Shown piece after piece: positions 43,910 to 56,122 of a stretch of DNA of 64,000 nt. Source of the DNA: Podaxis mareebaensis (Eukaryota; Basidiomycota; Agaricomycetes; Agaricales; Agaricaceae). The translations under genes were made by a program, and so were the position numbers. Below the pieces are notes generated by a model. The model did no database searches. It was given only the letters and a program-made list of their open reading frames with translations, and was not told the DNA's origin. Position 1 is the stretch's first letter, and each line of letters begins with the position of its first letter. The stretch covers positions 248,001 through 312,000 of the forward strand of contig JAEUWP010000436.1 of the NCBI GenBank assembly GCA_018524725.1, in the 5' to 3' direction.

Positions 43910-46900
43910 TTATGACGTCCCGAGTCGCGACCCAGTGTCCGACATCGGGTATTCGTTGTCCGAGCCCGATGACGAGCTTTCTCGCCGTACAATCCGCCGT
44001 TGAAAAAGCGATTCTGAACCATCATCACCACCGCGTATGGAACCAGATCTTGAATATCGTGTATGACTAGTGTATCCTGCTCCATGGGACAGTTGTGTAT
44101 GGTGACTTCTTGCGTCGTTCTCCGTGATTGGAACCCCATCCGTGTCAGCAGGTTCCTCAAACTCGGATGGGAGGAGAATCGCGCGATCAATAGCAACGGG
44201 GAGGCCTCGATGGCGTCCTCGAAGTATAACCCCGCAGATGATCAGCTTGGAGAGTGGTCGGAATGCGCCGCTCAACGAGTAGTTTTGCTATGAGCACATG
44301 AATATACGTGGTAGCTTTGATGGAATGTAAGGGTGCTTACATCTGGAATGCCCAAGCTAAGACCGACATTTCCGTAGGCAGACACAACCTCGAACACTAC
44401 CCATGCTTAGAAATGGTCCATCATACTAGAAAAAACTATTACTAACTGATGTTGAAAATGTTGAACCAGGAGAGATTATCCGGATTATTGATATGATGGC
44501 GCTGGTAGCAGAAAACCGATTAGCGGTCAAATCAACTGGAGGTTTCCAACTCTTACCTCCAAGATACATATGAGGAAGACGGCAATGGCGAGCCACCACA
44601 TGTCTACAATTTGTCAGCCGCCAAGATCTTGTACTAGTGGTGATACGCATTTACGTACCAAATGCGAGCTGCTTTCGAGCGTGCATTGCTAAGTATCGGC
44701 TCCAGACATGTACTCTACTGGGTCCGGTCGACTCAAACTTTTCTTCCTCGAGCTCCTCGTCATTCTTGAAAACCCCAAGTGATTGCTCTTCGTAGACATT
44801 CGTCGACCGTACACTGGAGCCGCAAAAGGATTCAGGGCATGCCATGCAAAAATCACATTTAGCACAGACCTTAGCGCAACAGGGTCTGGAAGTTGACTCC
44901 ATGAGCAAGGACGCAGAGAAGAATCTCCGAGTAAAGCGAAACGTACAGATACTGATATACATCATAATCATATATAACACCCTGGTTTTAGATTGAGCAA
45001 CTTTGAACAGGTGAGAAGTAAAAAAGCCTTACTTGAGGGCGGGTGCCACGGCGTTTATCGAGACGATCGCAAACCCGGCAGCTCTAACCGCCACGGCTTG
45101 AAACAGTCCCGCCGCAACACGGGTATTAAGTGGTATTTCGGTTATAGCAGCATTACCGATGTCTAAGATTAGGAAGCAGAACCAATCTATAGATCTGGAG
45201 TATCATCAGGCACGCGCTTTTGTGGAGGTTACCGGCCGAACTTACGTGAGGAGTAGTACGACAGTCAATAGAAACCACGTTTGATGAGATGGGAATAGGT
45301 GCGTGTAGCATCTGCGAGGGTGGTCCAAAAGAAAATGTAGTGTCTCATTTAATCGTGAGTTTTGAGGTATCAGTTTGGTTATAGTCCATCTTGAGATTGA
45401 GAGTCAGGTAGGATAGTTCGTACGAAAGGAAACACACGTACATTAGAAGTCGTAGACTTTGAGTAAATGAGGGTGTAAGAAACGGATACAGAGGATCCGA
45501 AAGCATAAAACATACAGAATAGGCTGTGCAATTCCCAGTCCTTTAGCTTTGGTTGCGGTCCGACGAAGTTAGAGAATCGACTCACGTATGCGCAGTTGCC
45601 TCCAAGAATGAGGACCATTTGAAAGACGATAAGGACATATGCCCGCTGGTAAGGGACTAGAGATTGATCCACCAGGGACATCCCTGTATTCGTGAACGAA
45701 GATACAACCTGGAACAGGGAGAACCTAAAGGAAGCCAATTATTTTATTCATTCCTATATCCAAGAGTATTACTGCATACCATCCGCTTAGAACTGGTCTG
45801 ACTTGACTCGGGGGTTCGAGAGTACTTTTCCACCGGTTCATTGCCATGTAGGGTACGACAATGATATAGGCGATGACTTGCAGCCCGAGATAGTACTGAG
45901 AAGTTGCCTTAGCACGCAACCCTGAAAGCCGTAGAACCAGGACTTACAGCTGCAACAATCCACAGCAGGGCATTCAAAGCTCGATATTCAACACCGCCGA
46001 TCTCTTCAAGCTGCTCGTTGGTCAGCAGGTGAAAGGCGGAGTTACGACCAACTGTAGCATTGAAGCTGATATACGGCACGGCCTTCCCATCTGGGGGAGC
46101 TGCTTGTCCTACACGCGTCGGGATGAGAGAAGTGGTGGCTGGGATAGTGACGGTTCTAGTGAGTTGTCGCTTGAACTTGGGGAAGAACCTATTCACGGCA
46201 GCGCCGAGCAAGGAATGGGGCATCGGAAAACCGCCAAATCCACGATGCTTCGCGCTCCGCGTGGTTATCTGTGTTCTCTCTGTCTGAGTAGTACGCGTCG
46301 TATTTTGTGTGTTGATAGTGTAATGTTGCCCTATAGACGGGCGACGAGTAGATCCTTCGAGCACGGAAGTTAATCATCCTATCCTTTCTGCGATAGATAT
46401 CAAGGACTCACTCAAATCTGAAATAGGTTGATGTGATATATCCGTTGGGACCGTATCAGATTCGTATTCAGATATCATTGGTTGCTCGGGTCTCCCTCTG
46501 GGACGCTGAAGCGTGGGAGCAAATTCGATCGTCTGCTGTCGAGGAAAGTTTCTCTGGTTCCCACTATTCCTGTTGTCCATCATAGTATCATATCGGTGCA
46601 TAGGTGCTTTTGAGGAATTAGATAGGGGTCAACTAAAATGGTTCAGTGAACGTACTAGTGGGGGTAGTAGGCCTTGATGGTATGCCAGGGTCAGATAATC
46701 GCCTTCGCGGTCGCCTGATAATCCTCCTATAAACACGAACGTTTACAACTACGATATCAAGTTGGATACACTTACCCCCGGCTTACAGGGTTTGTTATCT
46801 CAAGATGAACTGCAAGACCATCATTACTCGGTCTCAGTGAGGGTGATCCATTGGGATTATTAGGCGCGACGGGGTCGACATTATGCTCCTCAGCCCTAGA

Positions 46901-47760
46901 TAACCTCGAACGCATTGTCGGGGCCATCCTCAAAGACGGAGCTTTGCCCTCAGTGACCCAGCCACTAGGATTCACAAGCTTCGGAGCATCGTCCATGCGC
47001 CTAATCATCTCCGGCCTCAATTTCCGAATAATGCCAGATTTAGATTGTCGGTCAGATTTGCTCCCTTCACTATTGTCCTCGGCAACGACCGAGGGACCTT
47101 TCCCGGGTCGCAGGAACGCCACCATCCGATGGGGCCACGGTCGTCGTTGCTCTTGGTCTTTACGGAGGACATCTGCAGCCTTCTGCACGACCTCCGAGGT
47201 CAAGACATGCTCAAACTTGCGCGCAAAGTAGTATCTGTCGAAGGAGGAAGCCACATCAATCAGTATGGACCCTGGTGTGATGTCGAGTTAAACAGAGAGA
47301 CGCACCTTCTGACAAGAACCATGACCCATGAAACGAAGACCTAAAACAGACTAGCTTTAGTCTCGCCGGTACGTTATTGAACAATACCAGCAGGTTACTC
47401 ACAGCATTGCCGAGGTTCATCTGCAAGAACAGAATCGTCTGCTGCCATCCCGTCAAAGAGCTCAGATTTATAGTGGCCAACCCGCAACAACACATAGCAC
47501 TGAGACAGTTGAAGAGGGCATCGATGAATCGGATGTCATAACGCCCATTACTAGCGTAGAAGATAGCAGAAAAAATGAGCGGGGTGATTGTGCTGGATGG
47601 CGAAGTCGAAGTTAGTGCCTGCTCAAGGGCCAGGGCTGGGAATGACGCCCAAAGAAGGGCTAACGCACAAATAGATCAGATGAATGCGGTAAAAGTTGAG
47701 CTCGCTCCTGATGCTTGACCAGAGTCGTGCTGGCCACTTGGGTGGATGTTGGTCTCCCAT
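43910..47760 (-). CDS. TRK1: TRK-type high-affinity potassium transporter
   Basis: Plasma-membrane K+ uptake protein with four membrane-pore-membrane units. Start MGDQHPPKWPARLW is at 47760. Seen: HLIYF / TITPLIFSAIFYASNG, pore 1 SAMCCCGLATINLSSLTGW, FVSWVMVLVRRYYFARKFE, then the long cytoplasmic loop (about 300 residues, Arg/Ser/Thr-rich) typical of fungal TRK. Next come pore 2 SSFTNTGMSLVDQS, pore 3 VRAAGFAIVSINAVAP, YISIYPVALSVRSTNVYEE, WHARKQLAF-like AMHARKQLAF, pore 4 SAYGNVGLSLGIPDDN and LRGRHRGLPVAIDRA. It ends GSRLGTS at TAA 43910-43912. All four filter glycines are present. The YPVALS part lies in a 16-nt micro-exon at 44870-44885. A later loop is acidic and Glu-rich. Confidence 0.93.
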
Positions 47761-48309
47761 GGCTGGACCGGGGATGATGATGGTTGGAGAGAATGGAGGA
47801 GGGTGGAACAGTCGGAGACCCGAGATTTGAGGTGGAGTTATAACCAAGGGTTGGGAGAGCTTAAAGAGGTGATGGCTTTCAAGAAGGCTGGGCAAGTAAT
47901 GCAGGGAGATTTATCTATTCATTTCCGCGTTTTGAAAAAATATCCTGGTGTTGAAATCTTACCGGACGGCGTACCCTTCTCACGCCCCATGACGTAGCAT
48001 CACTCCCAACATGGCAACATGTGAGGTTGGCCATTCCAGAATATAGAAGGCACATCTAGAATATAGAAGGCACATCTAGAATACCACATCTGTTGTACCT
48101 ATCAACACAACCCGGCTCCAAACGGAGCGCAGGAATAGACTACTAAAGGAAATGAAATACGAAAGAAAGAACAAATCTGATGCCGAGACCAAGCTAGAAT
48201 GATGAGACATGGAATGAAAGGAAATGACAAGGACAAAAGGAAAGAAAGGATCAAGTAAGCTACGACGAGGTGCAGTCAATGCTAGAGGAAATAATTAGGC
48301 GATAGCGTT
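47761..48309. other. Spacer between eIF4G 3' end and TRK promoter
   Basis: About 550 bases holding the TRK promoter and the eIF4G 3' region. It includes the 20-bp tandem repeat at 48038-48091. An in-frame ATG at 47895 could extend TRK by 45 residues, but that stretch is Pro-rich and not conserved-looking. Confidence 0.5.
48038..48091. repeat. 20-bp direct tandem repeat
   Basis: AGAATATAGAAGGCACATCT occurs twice back to back without mismatch (48038-48057, 48058-48077), followed by a shortened third copy. Confidence 0.85.
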
Positions 48310-51300
48310 CTATGATAGTAGGCCAAGAAGTTTATCACTGTCCATAGACTTTGATGCCAGCCGCGACCGTCGCTCCTCATCAAGCCCAACTCCCCTGATC
48401 ATCGTCGCAAATAGAGTGAAGGCCTTGGGCGCATCAATCGCGATATCGTCGATAATCTCGGCAACAGGCGTAAAGCCCTCCTCGAACGCCGCAGGACTGC
48501 ACAAGTTCTTCGACACTGCCCGAGCGAATAGGTCCGAAACCAATTGCGCATCCGCCTCCTTGGATTCCACAGCGGTTGACACCAGCTTGTCCACCAACTT
48601 GTGATGATATTTGGCGGGAAGAGCCGTAAAGTAGACCTCGGCCTCATCCAAGTTCCGAACGCCGAAGAACTCCTTCGAGTCCTCCTTGATCTTCTTGTCA
48701 GCGCTCTCCTCACTCATTTCCGCTGGTGCCGCTGGCGTGGACGCTTCCTCATCTTCACTGCTCTCCTGTTGCTGTTGGGTCTCGGGTTCGAGGGGCTTGG
48801 TGCGAGGCAAAAGGGCAAGTCTCCTGCGTTGGGGTTGGGCTTCCGGAGCTTTAACACCCATTAGTTACTATCACGGCCGCACAAGCAAATGAGGCACGTA
48901 CTCTTATCAGCTCCGGATTCCGCATTCTGAAGCATAGAAAACATGTTTGAACTCGAGCTAGTCCGGGACAACGACTCCCGCTTATCCGTCTTCTTGCCAG
49001 CAAACACGCTTCCAGGGCCGAACATGGTAGGAGGGGCTTTGCTGATCTTGCCAAAGTTGGACAGATCAACAGCCTTGGAAGGTGGCCGTGCAGCATTACC
49101 GGCCACAGCCCAGCCTTCAGGGTTCACTTGTGGCTGTTCACTACGATCACCACCACGCCGAGAACCGCCACGGGACATGCTGATCTGGCGCTGCGAGTAC
49201 TCCTTCTCCTGAGCAGCCTTTTCCTTGGCAGCCTAAATGAAAAAAAATTTTTTTTGAGTAAAAGTGAATCAGATGTTCCATGAAGAAAACGCACCGCTTC
49301 GTGAATCTGGGCAATTGTTGTAGGAGCAGCGATGGCATTCCTGGCGACCCATTTCCGCTCACGTAGTTCAATGACGTCCTAATTCCTAGTCAGCTAACAG
49401 TTCGGAAGTAATGAGAACCAACCAAGGCGAACCTGAAGCATGAACTGCATCCGAGGGCTGACATTAGGGCTCTTCGTCAGTTCCCTCATCCGCTGGAAGT
49501 AGACATCCATATGCGCATGGGCCTTCGGGGTATCCAATAGCTGACCGACGGTCGTCAACAGCTTGCACAAGCTCTCGATCTCCTCCTCTTCAGGGTTGTT
49601 CACGTTGCCCAGAAGCTTCTTCACGCACTCGTGCATGATACGCTCCGTGAGCATCTGCAACTTGAACAGTTCACCAATGAACTTGATGAGACCGAGACCC
49701 TGTCGCTTGGCCTTCTGGGCAGCATAATACTCGTCCGAGTATAGCGCAACCTCCCCATCACCTCCTTCCTTGTTCTTCTCATTCGCCGCCTTGACCGCTT
49801 CGTCCTCCATAGCCTTGGAGGCAGCAGCGGCAGCGGTCGCCTCCTTGGCGACCCAACCCCTCTCGAAATCTTCCTGACACCTGTTAAGAAGATATTTCCG
49901 GAAGAGTTGGCCACCAGCAATGGGCTTGCCATCAGCGTTCTTGATACCATCATCTTGCACCTTGTTGCTTATCTGCTCCATCATCTTGCGGCAAAGACGA
50001 GCATACATCTCCGACCACGTAGCTTCATCGGTGGCTTTCTCGAACACGAGGCGGATAACCTGAATAAGAGTCCTGCCATCCTTCTCCTTCTCGGATTTGT
50101 TGGCCCACTCGATGATTTGATCAGAGATCGAGTCGAACCTCTCCATCGTCAACTTGTTAAGAAGACCCCTGACCTTACGATCGACCATTTCTGGCGAATC
50201 GGCGTCAGCCTGGATAGCTCTCCTATCCCAACGGTTCTCGCCGAGTTTGAGCGGCACGACAGGCTCGAGGTTAGCGGGTTGTGCGGCGTGAGCGCTCGCA
50301 GCTTGCTGGGCGGCCGCTTTACTACCATCGCGAGTCTTGTTGCCACGCTGGCTGCGAGTACGACCAGGCAATCCACCAGGACCACCTTGACTAGGTGTGC
50401 GTTGCATGGGGACAGGTCGACCAAAGTTCATACCGACAGGACCTGAAGAAGAACGGAGGAATCGCTCCTCACTGGTTCCAAGCTTGCTGCCTCCAGTGGA
50501 GAAGTTGCCCATTCCTCCACCAGCGAAGGGATTGAGACCAGTCGACTTTGCAAAATTAGACGGAGCGGAAAATCCGAGACCGATGGATGCCGATCGCGAG
50601 GGTGCCGAGGTGCCGGAGGGCTGGCGATGACGACCAGAACTACTCCGTGTCATGACAAGGGAAGCTTGGTCAATAGGTTCAAGGCCAATAGCATCCAGAG
50701 GAGGCAGCATGTCGGGCTTCTCTTTACAGATAGCCATGAATTGTAGGAGGAAGTCACGATCATAACTGCGAGAGGTTTTGTGAGAACGTTTTTGCAGAAC
50801 GACTTGTGCGGAAATGTACTTACCGGAACTTGCCATCCTTGGCATTGGTATTGAGCTCGGGATTGGGACTTGCGATACCCTCAGGATATTGTACTCGACT
50901 GAGGTCATCGATGGCGCGAGCTGTCGCAAGAGCTGAAGGAAGAGATGCGGACACAGGACCCGTGTTGGAAAGGTTAAGAGGACCAGGTCGCTTTTTGAGG
51001 GACTCCGAGGTGTTGATACGGAGGGACTCCCTGACCTTCTCCTTGCTTTCCTCTTTGGCCTCCTTGGGGGTCGAGACTTCGCCCTCTTCAGGCACATCAA
51101 CAGCATCATCCTCCTTGGCCTGCTCAGCCTTGGCGGCGGCCTCTTCGGCCTCCTTGGCCCTTGCAGCCCTCTCTTCCTCTTGACGCTGACGCTCCTTCTC
51201 CTCTTCCTCCTTGCGTTTCCGTTCTTCTTCCTCCTTGCGTTGACGCTCTTCCTCCTCCTTGCGAATCCTCTCCCTTTCCTCTTCCTCCCTGCGCAACCTC

Positions 51301-53211
51301 TCCTCCTCTTCCTTGCGTAATCTCTCTTTCTCCTCTTCCTCCTTGCGAATCCTCTCCCTTTCTTCCTCTTCCCTGCGGATACGCTCCTTCTCCTCCGCCT
51401 CTTTGCGTAGCCTCTCCTTCTCTTCCTCTTCTCTACGAATCCTCTCTTTCTCCTCTTCCTCCTTGCGAATACGCTCCTTCTCCTCTTCCTCTTTTCGGAT
51501 CCGCTCCTTTTCTTCCTCCTCCTCTTTCCGCCGCTTCTCTTCCTCTTCCCTCTTCTTTTGTTCCTCCTGTTCCTTCTGCTTACGCTCCTCAGCCTCCTTC
51601 TCCTTCTTGACCTTCTCATCAGCCTCAGCCTTCACCCGTTCCTCCTCAGCTAATCGCTTGCTGCGCTGCTCCGGCGTCTCTATTCTCACACTCCGGCGAT
51701 TAGGATTAGGTGTTCCAGGACTACCCTGTCTATATGTTGGACCCTGCCCATTCGTCGATGCATTATTCGCAGGCGAAGAACTAGGTTTCAGATTCTCAAG
51801 ATTAACTTCGGTTCCGTCTGCCTTCTTTAGTGTGATTTTTGACCGTGGCGGGACAAAGGCAATAGAATTTGCATTAAGCCGAGAAGAAGTCGTAGAGGGT
51901 GTGGGAGGGGGTGACGAAATGCTACCCATGCTCGTCGAAGGATGAGCCATGGGTGGCGGGGGATGTGGCGGGTGAACGGGGTTGGCGGTCGCATGGGATA
52001 GTGTAGGAGTCCCACTTCCTTGCAGAGGCATGGGGGGATTTCGAGGGGAAATGGGCATTCCGGCATGAGGTGGTCCGTGCGGACCGCCGGGAGGAGGATG
52101 ATGGGACGGCGGATACCATGCGGGTTGGTAATAATGCGAATCTGGCATACCAGGATACTGTAGAGTACCATTCCCTTTCAATGAATTGATCCTGGACGGA
52201 GATAAAGGCTCTACTTACATAATAGGGAGTCCAGGTTACTGGCATTTGCTGAGCCATGGGAGGCTGCATTTGGGGTGGCGGAGGCATGCCTGAGGGTTGG
52301 CCATTGTGCGGCATCGGTGCTAACCGAGGGCTAGACATGCTAGCAGCATTCATTTGTGAGGGCGCGCCATTAGGGCCACCCTGAGAGCGGGGACCGCTGC
52401 TGTTGGCAACCTGCCGTGCATTGAAAGCAGGGGAACGAGGTGCGCCTGAGCCAGCACCTGATGGAGGATGACGGTACGGAGTGAAGGAATGGGAACCAAG
52501 CTGTGACGGTTGTGACGGAGCCGAGGATTGGGGGGGTTGCGAAGAAGTCGTCTGTGATGATGGTGGTAGACCAGAGGAACGTAATGAAGGGGATGATGTA
52601 TCGGATGAAGGCTGTGGTGAGGGCGCGGACGAGGGATTTTGGAAGAGTTTGGCGATGTCCGTTTTTGCGAGTTTGGCGGCGGTGGTTGTCGGAGTGGCTA
52701 CTGATACAGCAGGAGAGGACGTAGAGGAACTTGTCGTAGAAGGCGGGACCGCCACAGACGGTCTTGAGGAAAGAGAGGGTTTGCCGTTCACATGAGTTTC
52801 CGCTTCGATCGTTCCAAAAGACTTGACACCTTCAGTCTTGATGGATGGTGCTGCGGCGGGCGAGGACGAGATGGGCGCTGAGACGTCATCTATTGAGCCG
52901 AACGTCACCGCAGAACCTGGTGTAGAAAGAAAGGGGGATGATTAAGCTGTTACTCTGACAAGGAGGGTGAAATCGCACGGACCTTGTTTTGCGGCACCGA
53001 CGTTGTTTCTTGTTACGCTGACACCATCTTTTATTGGAACACCAGAGAGAGCACTTGGACGTCTAGAATGGGTCTGGGCAATGGGGGTTGGAGGGGCGGG
53101 AGACTGGGAGCGAGAAGGTGTGGAGGACGAGAGTGGAGGGCCCTTTGACCAAGCTGAATTCCTTGGGATTGTCGGATTCTTGGATGCTTGTGCAGTTGAA
53201 GGTCTGCTCAT
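48310..53211 (-). CDS. eIF4G: Translation initiation factor eIF4G
   Basis: Scaffold of the cap-binding complex. Start MSRPSTAQASKNPTIPRNS is at 53211. A Pro/Ser/Gln-rich disordered N-terminus leads to a very long Glu/Lys/Arg tract (DNA about 51110-51655) of KEEEEKERIR-type repeats. After an intron comes RYDRDFLLQFMAICKEKPD, whose YDRDFLL fits the eIF4E-binding rule Y-x4-L-hydrophobic. MIF4G follows: DRKVRGLLNKLTMERFDSIS, IIEWANKSEKEKDGRTL, WSEMYARLCRKMMEQIS, FIGELFKLQMLTERIMHEC and LLTTVGQLLDTPKA. Then an Arg/Gly/Ser-rich linker (SRGGSRRGGDRSEQ) and a C-terminal MA3-like helical domain (LDEAEVYFTALPAKYHHKL, SDLFARAVSKNLCSPAAF). It ends SDKLLGLLS at TAG 48310-48312. About 1500 residues. Confidence 0.94.
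51110..51655 (-). repeat. Imperfect repeat encoding a charged E/K/R helix inside eIF4G
   Basis: About 30 diverged copies of a 15-30-base unit (CTCCTTCTCCTCTTCC-like on the plus strand) encode alternating EEEE and KER/RKR blocks. The pattern predicts a long single alpha-helix or coiled coil between the N-terminal region and the eIF4E-binding site. Confidence 0.8.
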
Positions 53212-53753
53212 TCTAAAAAGACATCAGAGTCAATCGGAGAAGGATTGGAGGCAACTTACGAATGTGGCAAGGAAGGGAGGTCTTTTTGGTCGACTTTTTT
53301 GATGAGTTGAGATTTGGGTTGCGTGTGGGTCGGTCGTCAAAAATGACCTGCCAGCAGGCGTAAAAGCAGCTGGAAAGGCGGATGAATCTAGAAGAAAAGG
53401 CTTCGGATGCTGGAGAGCGATCCGGCAAGAGCTGTCTGTCCTGTGGTCAAGGACGGGGGACAAGGTCAACACTCGACACAACAGTCCCAAAAATTCTCAG
53501 TGCCACGCGGCCCCCGGCCACCCTGCTGACATAAACTGCTGCATGTCCCGAGTCATCCCTTACCCCCTTGACTAATATATCTGCGTTAACAGCTCCAGGT
53601 GTGTTTCCACCCTTTCCAGCCTTACCTCCGAGGCCCCGTTGTGTTCGCGGTGCACAACAGCTTCCCGCGTGCCGCAAGGCAGCCAGCTGTCTCTGGGGTC
53701 TGAGCTGATGTCATCTACTGATGGGCACTGGCACTGTCATCACAATATGATTA
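53212..53753. other. eIF4G upstream region
   Basis: About 540 bases between the F-box gene stop and the eIF4G start. Small open frames without motifs. Likely promoter and leader. Confidence 0.5.
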
Positions 53754-55112
53754 CTACAGGGGCTGTACAACTACGTTCGTTTCGCATCCAAACAGTCTCC
53801 CGTGTTTTCTCGCAGCTTCGACGAGTTCCCCCGCCTCTGCATCCATCCCGATCAGTTCCAGCTTCTTCAGCCGCCCGCCAGACCGTTCCAACAGATCCAG
53901 AATACCCTCCCTCGGCCACCCGGTGTGCGAATACGCCGGGCTTTCCTCCGGTATCTCCAGTCTGAGCACCTCAATCGCAGGCACCTCCACACAGCGCAAA
54001 AATCCTCCCACGCTCGTCCCGAGATACGACACAACATGCAGGTCCCGCAGCCTTTCCATTCGTATAGGCAGGACAGCAGTCCCTACCCCTTTTAGTTCGT
54101 AAAACGGACACAAGGTACACCGTTCCAGGTTGGGCGACAAGCGGATAATATCCAAATGCCGCTGCAAGTCCGCCCAGCAGGTACCCCTGTATTCCGTCAA
54201 CTGCCTCCATGGAAGCGCGTCCTTGGTAAATCGACACATCGTAGGGCCCAGTATCGCCAGAGTCTTCAGGTTCGGCGCGCAGAGATCAGGAGCCTGGACA
54301 TCCCTCCGAAGATATGACGTCCTTATTTCCAGTGTCCTCAAACTCGGAAGGCTCAGGCTCAGGACCCCACAAAACATCTCATCCGAGACATTAAGCCTGA
54401 GCCTGCGACAACGCCTTAACATCTCCGCCAGTTGATCCATGAGCTGACGGTCAAACACACAGACCGTGACCGGATCTATCTCCAGATTGATGGACATATC
54501 CGTCAATTCTGAACTCTGCAGCCACAGATCCATACACGCCCTCAACCCGGCCACCGACGACGGCACCCTTCCGAGAATAAGCGAGAACGACCTCCAGAGC
54601 GACAATGTCTTCATCGCCAACCTCCTCCAGTGCCCACAGACGTGACACAAGACCATTGGTGCCCTCCTCGCTCCTGACCCACTAAATCCCGCTGCATCAT
54701 CCAAAGACCCGGCATCAACCTCGAGACACAGGTCGAAGATATACATCAGGATCTCTGGTGGCACCTTATCCACGAGACATGTCGCAGGCGGTGTCATGTA
54801 CGACATTCCTTCTACTCGCTGGTGCGACATGATGGGTCGTCGCAGTAGATCTTGGTCTCCAAGTGGGAATGAACTTTCCTCGTCTAATCCCTGACTCATA
54901 TATGAACCCTCCCAATAGGGATGGTCCATCAAAGCTTCCGCGACATCCCTGCATCCATTTGATAGAATGCTGTTGGTCCTGATGGACTTGTTTGGGTGTA
55001 GTTGATCCAAGCTTGCCTGTAAGCGTCGTAGCTTAGCGTGCAGCACCTCGATTTGTTCCATGGTACCCATTCGCGGGGTGTTGGGCACAGAATCTTCCTC
55101 TGGCGTGTCCAT
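53754..55112 (-). CDS. F-box protein, agaricomycete type
   Basis: Uninterrupted frame from MDTPEEDSVPNTPRM at 55112 to TAG-side stop at 53754, about 450 residues. A coiled N-terminal segment (IEVLHAKLRRLQASLDQLHP) precedes an F-box: DKVPPEILMYIFDLCL, MVLCHVCGHWRRLAMKTLSLW. LRR-like strands follow: LRLNVSDEMFCGVLSLSL, LRTLEIRTSYL, LKTLAILGPTM, LEVLRLEIPEE and LKKLELIGMDA. The N-terminal coil plus F-box with the HVCxxWR motif is the standard layout of the expanded agaricomycete family. The frame continues upstream to an ATG at 55292, but the added part looks non-coding. Presumed SCF adaptor; target unknown. Confidence 0.85.
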   Translation of the reverse strand: MDTPEEDSVPNTPRMGTMEQIEVLHAKLRRLQASLDQLHPNKSIRTNSILSNGCRDVAEALMDHPYWEGSYMSQGLDEESSFPLGDQDLLRRPIMSHQRVEGMSYMTPPATCLVDKVPPEILMYIFDLCLEVDAGSLDDAAGFSGSGARRAPMVLCHVCGHWRRLAMKTLSLWRSFSLILGRVPSSVAGLRACMDLWLQSSELTDMSINLEIDPVTVCVFDRQLMDQLAEMLRRCRRLRLNVSDEMFCGVLSLSLPSLRTLEIRTSYLRRDVQAPDLCAPNLKTLAILGPTMCRFTKDALPWRQLTEYRGTCWADLQRHLDIIRLSPNLERCTLCPFYELKGVGTAVLPIRMERLRDLHVVSYLGTSVGGFLRCVEVPAIEVLRLEIPEESPAYSHTGWPREGILDLLERSGGRLKKLELIGMDAEAGELVEAARKHGRLFGCETNVVVQPL

Positions 55113-56122
55113 GGCGCTTATGCCATCATATGCGAACGTTTCCTTTTTTTCCCAAGGGTATATTAATACGTGAATCCGTAGATACAACCCTCTCGCAATG
55201 ATGAAACGTACCATCAATCTGCTTGATATAATACTCCCTCCAGTAATAAGCCCCCTATCTCGCGCTGCGTTCCCCGTCTCGGAAATGAACAAAAATCAAT
55301 CGCAGTGAGCCAGGGGCCGGTCTGTGTGCTGTATACACGAGCGAGAGGAAGTGTTATGAACTGCAGTACGAGAGAAGAAACCCGTTCTTCGGGACATCCT
55401 CTCTCCTCGTGTGTCATCTTTAAATATGCCCCGGGCTCTGAGACGAAGCCGCAGATGCATAATGTAAACACCCACTTTAGCTTCCCGTCAATCTGTCAAT
55501 GATTCTAACTTACCAGGTGTACACCGCATCCCTCTGAACCTTTACCTTTTCCGCCACGCTCCAGAACTACGATAGCGTGACTAAGTCTAAATCATCCAGG
55601 GTAGCAGACCCCTATGCCGTGGCTCCTTTATCCCATTTCGACAAGGTACTTATTCTTGTCGACGGGCTCTGGTAAGAGACTGTCCAAAGCCGAGATCGCT
55701 TTAGCACCTTTCTGTCGTTTGTCATTGCCAGATGGGTATATCTAGAGCCAAGGTGAAACTCGAAGTTGGTTTTCGCGAGCCACAGGGCTGAACGTTAAAC
55801 GCTAATGTGCTCGTCTCTTCGGTGAGCCCTTGTCCATTTCGGTACTCGTTGTATCGCTGCTCGGAACACGCGATTCTCCGGAACGAGATGTTGTTCGGAA
55901 TACGGAAGGCAGACTAGCCGTTACATAAATTCCGCTATCTTAATGCTCGGATCCGATTATGGAATAATACAGCAATCATCAATTAATTCGGGGTGCCACC
56001 GGGTCTATATAAGTACAGTACAGTTGTCATGGATGATGAAACGCGAAGGAGTAAAAATACTACATACATAAGTGTGATGTCAAAAATATTTGTCCAAGGA
56101 GCTAACGGTCTGTGCGATTCAT
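55113..56122. other. 1-kb spacer between two F-box genes
   Basis: No supported gene. Scattered stops in all frames. It would contain the promoter of the F-box gene at 53754 and the 3' end of the next one. Confidence 0.5.

Noticed and set aside
51161..51945. Plus-strand Ser/Leu/Pro-rich open frames opposite eIF4G
   Set aside because: They are the reverse complement of the GAG/AAG-rich charged repeat and have no independent support.
53754..55292. Longer start at 55292 for the first F-box gene
   Set aside because: The added 60 residues are unlike the family N-terminus, whereas MDTPEEDS at 55112 leads straight into the usual coiled segment.
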